A stretch of 64,000 nucleotides of DNA from Laccaria trichodermophora (taxonomy: Eukaryota; Basidiomycota; Agaricomycetes; Agaricales; Hydnangiaceae), in assembly GCA_018417955.1 (NCBI GenBank), contig JACTVC010000011.1, positions 1,238,262 through 1,302,261 of the forward strand, written 5' to 3'. The position numbers and the translations under genes are program-made. The notes under the pieces are model-generated. The model made no database searches. It worked only from the letters and a program-made list of their open reading frames with translations, and was not told where the DNA came from. Positions 49,924 to 60,493 of the stretch are shown here, piece by piece (the stretch's first letter is position 1; each line of letters opens with the position of its first letter).

Positions 49924-50166
49924 TGGAAATCTATCCCCTTACCAGGGATAGATAACACTAACTGAGCAGAGACCCAACAGAACAATACCATGTATATGAT
50001 TCTGAGGGGATATGCATAAGGAATAAAACAAGCATGTGGAAAGCATATGAGCAGATGGAAGTAGTGGAATAAGGAATGAAAATGAAGTCGAGCCAAAGGC
50101 GATGACAAATAAAAGGAAAAAAGGCGATGCCAAACAAATACACAAAATGGTAATCCCAGGATTACA
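49924..50166 (-). repeat. 5' LTR, uninterrupted
   Basis: Plus-strand reading starts TGGAAATCTATCC and ends GGTAATCCCAGGATTACA, the TG...CA ends of an LTR. It pairs with the split LTR at 42598-43658. It is followed by the target duplication CTTAC at 50167-50171. Confidence 0.9.
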
Positions 50167-50171
50167 CTTAC

Positions 50172-51306
50172 ACATGAGTGAGCAGCCAGCATTTAATCAA
50201 GATCCTGACTGGAAAAAATTGCATGGAATGGTAATCATGCAAAGAGAAATGAAAATAATATTTTTGCAGTCTTTGACTTTCAAAAATTTATAGCTCTCAT
50301 GTCCTACTTCCACACAATGAAAACTATCATAAATTATCACATCACAATCTCATAGACAAAACCAGAATGTGTTATAGGCACAAAGATAAAAATCCTGCTC
50401 AATCAAAAATAGACCAAAATCAAAGTGAAAGTGCCTCACATACATGTACACCCCCAGCAGGCAACATATTGATTCCTCTAACCCAAGTTCTTGAAAATAT
50501 TGCTGCTAGCCCATCATAAATTACTGCTTTGTTAACCATTAGAAGGCCTGCACAAGATGTCCTAGAAATATCAGCACCCCAATTACCTCTGAAGAAAGTC
50601 ACAGCAGAAAGAAAATGCTGGAAATGCTGTATGTCAAAGGCAGTAGGGCAAAGAGATGCTGCAAAAAGCTATATGATGACCGCAACAGAGTAGATTGTGA
50701 TAGAAGAGATAGCTGGCAACCTACAAGGAGAGATATTCTCTTTTTTTCGCTTTTGTCCTCTTTTTATTTTATTTTATCTCATAGCAGCTACAAACATTGC
50801 CACCCTGCTGCTTCAAAAAATTGTTGTCTTCATCATCATTCAGCTGCTCCCCCAATTTTAGCAGGAAGGCTTCTAAGAAATTCATATAGGGATGTTGGAG
50901 GTATGTCTTTTGATTGCTAATCTAATCTCATCTATTTGCAAGCTTATGGCTGAATCATCAGAATATATAGCAGTTAATCTTTTTAAATGATTTGAAATTG
51001 GATATATTTTAATGAGAGACCTTACAGAAAGTCATTGTGTGACTTAGATATCTGCAGGCTTTTCTGAGACCTTTGTGAGTATAAGAAAAATGGATAAAAT
51101 AAAACTCCTGAAAGACATTACACTATCCTTTGACCTATATTTCAATACCAGATATCAGAATGTTGTACCATGCTAAAATCACCACTCAGGACTACAAAAC
51201 TAAAATCCAACATTTTTTTCCAAAGTTACAAGAAATACATTTTTTATCTTAACCTTCTGTGAGAGGATCAAACATGATGGACATTTTTTTATTTATCATA
51301 TTGCTT
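50172..51306. other. A+T-rich, CpG-poor spacer downstream of the NLR gene
   Basis: No gene recognised. The plus-strand frame 50615-50920 has no motif and starts at a non-ATG codon. The 3' end of the NLR transcript must lie here. Confidence 0.5.
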
Positions 51307-54300
51307 TTACAATGAATCTCTGTAGGCCACATGGTAATTATCTAATGCCCTGAGTGTGTTTTTATCTGCCCCCCTATCTATCAACAAGTGTGCAATTTCC
51401 TCATGACCAGTACATAATGCTGCTTGAAGTGCATTTCCATAGTATCCTGTCTGTGAATTTACCTCTGCCCCATTATCAATAAGAAGCTTTGCAATTGCTT
51501 GATGGCCTGTGTATGATGCTGCATAAAGTGCATTCCCATATAGTCCTTTCTGTGTATGTATATCTGCACCCTTCTCTATTAGTAGCTTTGCAATGGTCTC
51601 ATGGCCTATACATGCTGCTGCATGAAGTGCATTCCCATAGTATCCTTCCTGTGCATTTACATCTGCTCCCTCATCTATCAAGAGCTTTGCAATTGCCACA
51701 TGACCTGTACATGAGGCAGCATAGAGTGGATTCCAATTGTGTCCCTCCTGCCCATTTACATCTGCCCCATTATCTATCAACAGTTTTGCAATTGCCTCAT
51801 GGCCTGTCCAAGATACTGCATAAAGTGCATTTCCATAATGTCCTCCTTGTGCATTCACATCTGCCCCCTTCTCTATCAACAGCTTCACAAGTGCCTCATG
51901 GCCTCTATGTGAAACAGCCTGGAGTGCATTTCCATATACTCCTCCCTGTGCATTTACATCTGCCCCCTTTTCTATCAGCAGCTTTACAATGCCCTCATGA
52001 CCTCTATGTAATGCTGCTTGAAGTGCATTCCCATAGTATCCTCCCTGTGCATTTACATCTCCTCCCTTATTAATCAGCAGCTTAACAATTGCCTCATGGC
52101 CTCTATGTGATGCTGCCTGAAGTGCACTTCCATGAAATCCTCCCTGTGCATTTGTGTCTGCCCCCTTCTGTATCAACAACTTTGCAATTTGGCCATAACC
52201 TTGATTTGATGCTGCCTGGAGTGCATTTCCAAAATGTCCTCCCTGTGCATTAACATCTGCCCCTTTGTCAATTAGAAGCTGTACAATTGCCTCAAACCCT
52301 TTCCTTGATGCTGCATAAAGAGAATTTCCATATGCTTCTTCCTGTCCATTTATATCTGCTCCCTTGTCAATCAACAGCTTTACAATTGCCTCATGGCCCA
52401 TCCATGATGCTGGATAAAGTGCATTCCTATATATTCCATCCTGTACATTTATTTCTGCCCCTTTTTCTATCAACAACTTCACAACTGCCTTGTGGCCTTT
52501 ATATGATGCTAAATAGAGTGCATTTCTAGAATTCTCATCTTGCACATTGACATCTGCTCCATTCTCAATCAGCAGCTTCACCATTGACTCATTGCCTGTA
52601 CATGATGCTGCATGGAGTGAAGTGCTAAATTGTCCTCCATGTGCATTTACATTTGCCCCTTTGTCTATCAGCAGCTTCACAATTGTCTCATGGCCTGTAT
52701 ATGATGCTGCTTGAAGTACATTCCCATACCATCCTCCCTGTGCATTTACATTTGCCCCTTTGTCTATCAGCAGCTTCACAATTGTCTCATGGCCTGTACA
52801 TGATGCTGCATGGAGTGAAGTGCTAAAGTGTCCTCCATGTGCATTTAAATTTGCCCCTTTGTCTATCAGCAGCTTCACAATTGTCTCATGGCCTTTATGT
52901 GATGCTGCCTGAAGTGCATTCCCATACCATCCTCCCTGTGCATTTTCATCTGCCCCCTTGTCTATCAGCAGCTTCACAATTGTCTCATGGCCTGTACATG
53001 ATGCTGCTTGAAGTGAAGTGCTAAAGTGTCCTCCATGTGCACTTACATTTGCCCCTTTGTCTATCAGCAGCTTTACAATTGTCTCATGGCCTGTATATGA
53101 TGCTGCTTGAAGTGCATTCCCATACCATCCTCCCTGTGCATTTTCATCTGCCCCCTTGTCTATCAGCAGCTTCACAATTGTCTCATGGCCTGTATATGAT
53201 GCTGCTTGAAGTGCATTCCCATACCATCCTCCCTGTGCATTTGCATCTGCCCCCTTGTCTATCAGCATTTTCATGATTGTCTCATGGCCTGTGCATGATG
53301 CTGCATAAAGTGCATTTCCATGGCGCCCTCCTTGTGCATTTACATCTGCCCCCTTCTCTATCAACAGTTTTGCAATTACTTCATAACCTCCATATGATGT
53401 TGCCTGGAGTGCATTTCCATATAATCCTCCCTGTGCATTTACATCTGCCTCATTCTCTATCAACAGATGTGCAATAGCCTCATAACCTTTATGTGATGCT
53501 GCCTGGAGTGCATTCCCATAGTATCCTCCCTGTGCATTTACATCTCCCCCCTTATCAATCAGCAGCTTAACAATTGCCTCATTTCCAGTATATGATGCTG
53601 CTTGAAGTGCTTTTCCATAGTATCCCCCAGGGGCATTTATATCTGCCCCATTGTCTATCAGAAGCTTTGCAATTTCCTCATGGCCTGCAAATGATGCTGC
53701 ATACAGTGCATTTCCATAGCGTCCTCCTTGTGCATTTACATCTGCCCCCTTCTTGATCAATAGCTTTGCAAGTGCCTCATGACCACTATGGGAAACAGCC
53801 TGGAGTGCATTTCCATATACACCTCCCTGTGCATTCAAATCTGCCCCATTCTCAATCAACATCTTTACAATAATCTCATGACCTTTATATGATGCTGCCT
53901 GCAGTGCATTTCCATATTCTCCTCCCTGTGCATTTACATCTGCCCCCTTGTCAATCAACAGCTTTACAATTGCCTCCTCTCCTTTATATGATGCTGCCTG
54001 GAGTGCATTTCTGTATTTGCCTCCCTGTGCATTTATATCTGCTTCCATTTCTAGCAAAGCATATGATGCTTCAGTCAGTCCAGCCATTATTGCATAATAT
54101 AGAGGTTTAGCAATCTTAATTCTTTGTTTTTGTGGATTGAAAAAATTATTATCATCTATATCACAAAGTCGGACCCAGCTCACAAAAGCAGCATTTTGCT
54201 GTGTTAACAGCTTCATCATCAATGTAAATACTGATGATGACTGAGGTTTAGTGCTGCTACCAGACTGTGAATGTATAATCCAGTGTTGTGCAGCATACTT

Positions 54301-56866
54301 TGCAAGAGGGAAGGACACATCCACATTTATATCAAGTAGCTCAGATGTGTGGAATTGTAGTAGATAGGCAAGGCAGGTCTGAGATATGACAGAGTGTGAC
54401 AGCTCATCACTGAAGCTGAAGTTCCTGATGTGTTTCACATCATGATTTTGAACATAGTGAGATGTGAGATATTCTTTCACAGAAAAGTGAGAAAGCTTGA
54501 TGAAACCTATTCAATGGTCAACACTTATTTTGATCAGGAATTATTCTGAACCATACCCTCTGATTTCATAATAAAACTAGAACATATTTTCAAGACATCT
54601 CTAATATCTTGAAGCTCATTATCAGACTTATACTCTGGTCCATTTTCATCAGAAAAATCAACAGCAGCAGTTGCAGCCAGCTGTTCCAATCTTAGTGGAT
54701 AAACAGCAAAAGATAGCCACTGTAGAAAGGTTTTAGCATAACCATGATCCTTTTCTGTGATTCCTAGCAAGATTTTATCATAGGTTTTATCCAAACCCTG
54801 AGGTAGATTGGCTAGCTGCTTTTTTATATCAGTCTTGGTTCGGCATTTTTTGAGTTCATTTAACTGCAGTGCAACCCAACGAAACCTAGAATAACATTCA
54901 GCAATCATCCTATCATTCAAATGTTAGTAATGAACATACATTCCATTTGCTTTATCCAATAATGTCAACTTTATCTGCTCTTGAGTCTCAGATCCCCATT
55001 TTTGCAAGTCAGGGTCATTCTGAAGCTGATGGTCAAGGTAGGCTACAAGATCATGATTCTCAGATTCCTCAACCAAGTCAAGATAATGATAAGACTTGAA
55101 TTTGTTCTCAATCTCCTCTTCTGGGCGACTGGTAACTATCAAGTGAAGCCCAAGATTTATATCTTTTCCCAGAATAACAGTGTAGATCCAGTTCAAAAGC
55201 TTTCCTCTTTCAGTACATTCATCAAGAGCATCCAGAATGATGAAGGCTGAGCTAAAGCCATCAAGAATTCTTTGAAGAGTATTTTCCAGGTCATCCAGGG
55301 TTGGCTCCTGATGGCCACCACCACAGCAAGCAAACAGATTTGCTAAGACTTTAGGCACTTTACCCTCACATTTGAGAGAGAATTGCCAGATGAGTGATCG
55401 AAGCAGTTTATCATGCAGCTGAAAATCCTTCTGTGAGTCTCTTCCATCAAAAAAGAAATATGCAGTATTGTATCTTTGAAGAATATTGTGAATGATTGCT
55501 GAGCTGTGAAAAGAAATTTTGATTCCATTGCATAGAAATGTCAAAATAGCCAACCTTATAATAGTTTTTCCAGAGCCAGCTAAATAGACTGTCAATAACA
55601 GATAAACTCATCAATGTTTATGAACAACTTACATTTTCCTTTGATCCAAAGAAAGCCAGGTTGTTTGAGCCACTCAGAAAATGTGTTCCCATTGAGAAAC
55701 CATTGACAGCTGTTTGGTTGACTCTTCAGAATTGAATATGCAGCATTGTAGTTGACTGATTCCTTAGGTGGACCAAGCCACTTGTAGATTTCCTTTCCTG
55801 CAACCAAAAATGGTGTCAATTAAACATTTCAAATAAGAACCTGCAATGATACCAAGTTGTTCATCTCTAATCATCTCAAGTGTGATTTGAATATTTGGGT
55901 CAACACCTACCCACCCAAATAACATTTAAATAATGCATAAGCTGATTTTTCCTACTACTTACCTTGATTGATGGTACCTATTAAAATGTTAGACACCATA
56001 AATGTGATGATTCAAATGCAACAAACCATAGTTAGGAGCTGTATTCACATTTTGAGCTGAAATGTTGTGTATCATGTCAGCTTGAAGATTTGTTGAGAAC
56101 TCTGCATGGTCTGTCACATTTGAGAAAACCTAAATGTTATTTATAAGAGTACTTACTATCCAACATATCTTCTGCATTCAGAGCAGAAGGAATGGGCAGA
56201 CAGATAGGCAAGTCAGAACTTGGAGGATCTATACAGAGTTATCAGAAATAGAATATAGATATTTGGAGCAAGGATGAACCAGTCAAGATAAGAGAAGGAT
56301 GTTGCAAGAAATCAACAGGTCTTTGCACAGAACCTTCTACCTGATCAACTGTGAAATTAAAATTGATGAAAGTCAACATTAACAGTATAGCAAACAGATT
56401 GAGGTGTATCTCACAAGCAGCAGACATTTCATTCAGAACCAGAGCAATTGGGGAAGAGGTAGGCAGGTGAGAGCTCAGGACATCTATATCAGTGTTACAA
56501 ACAATGAGTGATAGAGCTTTGGGGTTGACGCAGACCAGTGGAGATAGATAAAACTTGCTGGGAGCGCTCAACCACTCCTTCCTCAGGGACTTCAACCGGA
56601 TCACCTGTAAAATTGATTTGATGAGTAATCAATGTTCAGGTTGAGGCAGAAGGATTTAATAGCATCTTACGAGTGACTGGCATGGCTACGTCTGCGGCAC
56701 GGATGGTCGAAGATGGAGTCATCAGGATAGGCAGGTCAGAGCTGGGGAGAACTAAATCATTGCTAGCGTTGCCTGTGGATTGAGAAATCGGTGAGCGTGA
56801 TCTTGTGATCACTTTCTTCAGACTAGAAAACGGTTTGAGAAGAGGGTGATTGGGTGGGATACACAT
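51307..56866 (-). CDS. NLR-type protein: NACHT NTPase with about 28 ankyrin repeats
   Basis: Twelve exons join in frame without a stop: 56866-56671, 56604-56536, 56483-56415, 56348-56280, 56228-56157, 56110-56027, 55977-55963, 55906-55853, 55797-55633, 55579-54940, 54885-54557, 54506-51307; about 1653 residues. All introns but one are phase 1. The first ~210 residues have no effector fold I recognise and come partly from duplicated exons. Then GKEIYKWLGPPKESVNYNAA, Walker A GKSGSGKT, Walker B AFIILDALDEC, LHLIVTSRPEEE, the winged-helix-like NGMFRWVALQL and LPQGLDKTYDKIL segments, and GFIKLSHFSVKEYLTSHYV. The last exon is an array of 33-residue ankyrin repeats (NALQAASYTGHETIVKLLID type). Fungal NLRs of this kind are implicated in non-self recognition and regulated cell death; the ligand and output are unknown here. 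The gene sits in a CpG-depleted, transposon-rich island. Confidence 0.85.
51330..54090 (-). repeat. 99-bp ankyrin-coding tandem repeats with 198-bp higher-order copies
   Basis: Each 33-codon repeat is 99 bp. Between about 52600 and 53280 the similarity rises and the period doubles: matching positions recur at 52641, 52839 and 53037, so two-repeat blocks were recently amplified (alternating HGGHFSTSLHAASCTGHETI and QGGWYGNALQAAS-type repeats). Flanking repeats are more diverged. Confidence 0.88.
56157..56776 (-). repeat. Tandemly duplicated exon pairs in the NLR N-terminus
   Basis: Exons 1 (end), 3 and 5 encode related peptides (LPSSDLPILMTPSS, LSSHLPTSSPIALV, PPSSDLPICLPIPS) and exons 2 and 4 encode another pair (RDPVEVPEEGVVERSQQV, FDQVEGSVQRPVDFLQH). 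At DNA level, CCCAGCTCTGACCTGCCTAT recurs as diverged copies near 56755, 56470 and 56215. Exons 2, 3 and 4 are each exactly 69 nt and phase 1, which allows such duplication without frame loss. Confidence 0.7.
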
Positions 56867-59800
56867 TGTTAGGCGACGAGATGGAAGTAAAGAGGAAGAT
56901 GTGCAGTCAGGTGTGGGGCAAGGTTGCTTGTTTGGGTGTGGCTATGCGAGAAAGACAACTCCGCTTTCCCAAGCGTTCCATCGGTTGACGACGTAAACAT
57001 GTCTCTTTCTTTCACTAGAAGAGACGCCCTGCGACCCACCTAGTACGGGCCCTTCAACTTGCAAAATCGTTGTTGTCAAGTCGATGTTGTCTTTCTCCGG
57101 CCACCTTCGACGGGGGAAGCACAAGTACTAGCAAGTTTAACTTCGCCGCGAACCCCAGTTTCATGACCAGTCGTCCAATGTTGTGACCTCTCTGGGTTGT
57201 TCAGCTACTGCCGATATCGCCTGGCTATCCTCACTCGACCTCCCGCTGCAATCAAGTTGAATCACGATGGCAACTTTCGACAACATATACCGATATAGAG
57301 ATAGCGGGGAGTTGTTTCGATCTTAAGGATGCGCAAAGAGTTAGTCCATGGATTTCATTGCAAAGATGTACGAGTACATCAGCTCTGAGTAAGATCATCC
57401 TTTTCTCCCAGTTCGTGCCGCAACACATTTTGACGGTGTAAACAGGATTGGGATCTGACTTATCCTCTTCCCTAAACTTTCCATTGCAGTCGTGGCTGAT
57501 GTCCGGCTCTACGACGCTAAGACGCTCACGAAAAGTTCTACACTCCACACGCTAGATCACTGCCGTCCACCTGATCATGAACACATGTGTCGGAGAGCTG
57601 GAAAGTAGGGATAACGGCAATCTCTCCTTTGGTAAGTCATCCCCGTTGTGTGACTTGTGTCATTATCACCTCACATATATTCAATTTTTTGCCCTTTCGT
57701 TCTTCAGGTCCTGGTTCCATAAAGCCAACGCAAGCCCCACTTCGATGTTCGTCCCGTCTTTCTAAAGGTCCAACATAGCCCACACGACCTGGTCCTTCGT
57801 GCATCGACTCACGAAGACAATTTCGCCGTGGTTGAACCCTTCTAACGAACTTGCCTCCATACCGAGCTCTCGACTCTTTGTCAGTGGACCTCTCTAATAC
57901 ATTGATCGTCTAATCGGTTGCGCCCAGCTATGTGGCTATTCGGACATTCTCCTTTACCAAAGCTCGCTCAGTGCTCAATCGAGAAGGACCTTCTCGATTA
58001 CTTCGATCCCGACGCTCTATATATCCTTACATATAGCATGGTATACCACCTAATGGCCCCGATCTCCGCCCCCTCCTGGACTCGTCTACAGCGCGTAGAT
58101 TCTCCGTCGTGCATATCCATCAGCAGCTCGTCGTCGCCATGGGCTGCTGCAACGTCGCACATACAGTTGTGCCCATCGCTGATTGGACATGGCCGACGAT
58201 GATTGCTCAAAGCTGCCTTCTTTTCCAATGATTTTTCAGACGATATCGAACGACCGAGGGCAAAGGCCTAGGATGAGAAACACCAAACTCATTGGAGGGT
58301 CCTCGTCTCTTCTCGCGCGGAATATGTCTTCGATGAAGGATGGTGTGGTGCCTTCGAGCGTCAGTCTCCAAGTCGATCGGGTTCGAATCCAGGAAAGGCA
58401 TAAATATGCGCGCGACTCTCAACGTTCAACATTCAACGTTCAACGTTAACGTCGACAATACCTGGACATTTGACTATATTATCCTCAAATTATACCTACC
58501 ATGTCAATCGTAGTCTCTTTACCTCCCAGAACATTATCGAGCACTCGTTAAACGGTGCCGCTTGCTATTACTTCCTACTTTACAGTGACAAGGACTCGTA
58601 ATACTTAGTATCAAGTGAACATGAACTGGGCAGGCATGTAACAAACGGTACGCTGTCAGACGATCACACTGCACAAGGGTTTCGTAGATGTAAGAATCAC
58701 GCGACGACTCATGGCAGCATGCATCCCTTCCTTTGTCTGAGGAATTCATGTCAAAGGATGCAAACGTAACCATTCTGGCGTTGATAATGGCAAGGTGGGA
58801 TACAGCGGTAGGTATAGATAAAGAACTGGAGCATGGTTGACCAAAAGTGATTGAAAGCGGTGAACTTATATGCGACCATTGTCCGTGCCATGGAGCAAGG
58901 GAGTGGGTAGAGGTAGGTGTCGAGGAGATCTCGCAGCATGGAGAGACGGTTGCGAGGATGAAGTGTGTGAGAAGAGGAGGATAAAGCGGCTGCGTTGGTT
59001 GCTCAGAGGAGGACTGGGAGCGGAAGTGGATTGGCAAATCCACTTTTGAGAGGGGCTATAACTCGTTCATGCAAACGGCGCGCTGTCCTCTGCAGAAAGC
59101 CTCCTATGCCACCTCATGATCCTCAGTCAACACGTCATCGCCTCCTGGGCAATCGTAACGACCTAAATCCCTCCCAGTTGGTGGTCACGTCGACTTGCAA
59201 GCGAGTGGATTCCTCAATCGTGGGATCCAATTTGTATGGGAAGAGTTGAACGGACATATGTCGTCGACGCGATTTTCCGAATGCACCGGTGTACATTGTA
59301 TTCCAGTTACTCTAGGTCCGAGTTGTTCGCGACCAGTTTATGAGTGCACCAAGACCTACTATAACACTTGTTCCGCGTAAGTAAACAAGAAGAGAGTATA
59401 ATGGAGGCTATGGTAAATGGCAGTACTTACGAAGTTCGTTATATGCGCGAGTCGCTGATGTGGATTCGTTGAAGTCTGAAGTTTGGCAACCCTTGAGATA
59501 CCCAGGACCGTCACGATACTTCGCTTGACCCGCTGACTCAGGAAGCTAGAGGGGAAACAGGTTTTGACCCCAGAAGAAGAGAAGAGAACGAACGAACTTA
59601 CCCTGAGATCATCTCTAGCACTGGGAGCGCGGTACTCACACTGATGTATGTCCTCAGCCATGAGCACGAAGAATACTGTAGCGATAGGTCAGCCCTCTGA
59701 CGTTACCAGCGTGATTAAACCAATATTAAACTCACTGATAACCCAACGTTGTGGTATTGTAGCCGTCAACGAAATCCCTCAAATGGTCCAATCGTCCTGT

Positions 59801-60493
59801 CGTACCCGGATTTTTCTTGATTCTCTAGATCATCAACCTCCCTATCATCCGCCAACTCCACCAGAGGGCTTGTCAAGTCTTGGAGAGGCTTTGTCGAAGT
59901 CGACGGTCGACCGACTCCCGTCGCCTCAACGCGTGACCCTCGTTCGGTTCGTCATGGACCTGGATGGCGGTGGCGGGTGGTGGAAGATCCAGGAGATGTG
60001 ATGAGGACGAGGGTGAGAGAAAGGGGGAAAGGAAGTAGCCAAGTGATGTCGTTATCTACAGAAGAATCGTTACTAGTTAGAGAATGAGACGATTTTGCGA
60101 CAATTATGTGAGAAAGATTGACATACGGTGAACGGCTGAAGCACATACATAGCTGGCATTTTGAGGCAGCACAGCTCCATAAGAGTGCTGCCCATGGAGG
60201 GGCACTAAGTTAGCTCGTTCTATGGAGAGCTTTCATAATGAGATAGAGTGTTGTGAGCAGTAGGCGATGATCAGACTTTGGATCAGACTGGGCATTTTTC
60301 GCCAAACCTTCATTCTCTTTCTAGACTACTACGCATAAAACACAAGGATCCAGGCTACGCCATTCATAAAACAAAGCCACACTATATTCTCCCAACGATA
60401 CTGATGGAGGCTGAGAGACAAGCGCGCCATGAGTACGAACCACCTTAAGGACTTCGTAGGCGGCAACCCATTGGCATGTGCTGGTAATCCGAT
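56867..60493. other. CpG-normal stretch with no confirmed gene
   Basis: CpG content is normal again here. Fragments that look faintly coding: plus strand 57577-57632 spliced to 57709-57777 (VGELESRDNGNLSF continuing PGSIKPTQAPLRCSSRLSKG) and minus strand 59667-59430, where exon-like pieces with GTAAGT donors occur (CEYRAPSARDDL; VKRSIVTVLGISRVAKLQTS). I recognise no family in either. A short ATTCAACGTTCAACGTTAACG repeat occurs at about 58426-58452. Relics of genes or lineage-specific genes may be present. Confidence 0.35.

Larger units (their letters stand above)
42593..50171 (-). mobile_element. Ty3/gypsy chromovirus LTR retrotransposon, complete but decayed
   Basis: The element spans 42598-50166 and is flanked by a perfect 5-bp target duplication CTTAC (42593-42597 and 50167-50171). 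The 5' LTR is 49924-50166 (243 bp, TG...CA); the 3' LTR is 42598-42751 plus 43570-43658, split by a later insertion. A polypurine tract abuts the 3' LTR (43659-43673, purine on the minus strand). Internal minus-strand coding order is gag, zinc knuckle, protease, reverse transcriptase, RNase H, integrase, chromodomain, with several frame breaks. A 5'-truncated LINE sits in the RT region. I could not identify a primer-binding site with confidence. CpG is scarce throughout except in the nested insertions. Confidence 0.9.

Noticed and set aside
51330..54090. Regular repeats resembling a CRISPR array
   Set aside because: The units are contiguous 99-bp coding repeats without unique spacers, in a spliced eukaryotic gene.
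51489..54110. Series of plus-strand frames with His/Leu-rich repeats
   Set aside because: They are the reverse reading of the ankyrin repeat array and recur with its 99-bp period.
58379..58396. GGGTTCGAATCC, a perfect tRNA B box
   Set aside because: No A box at the right distance upstream and the T stem does not pair fully.
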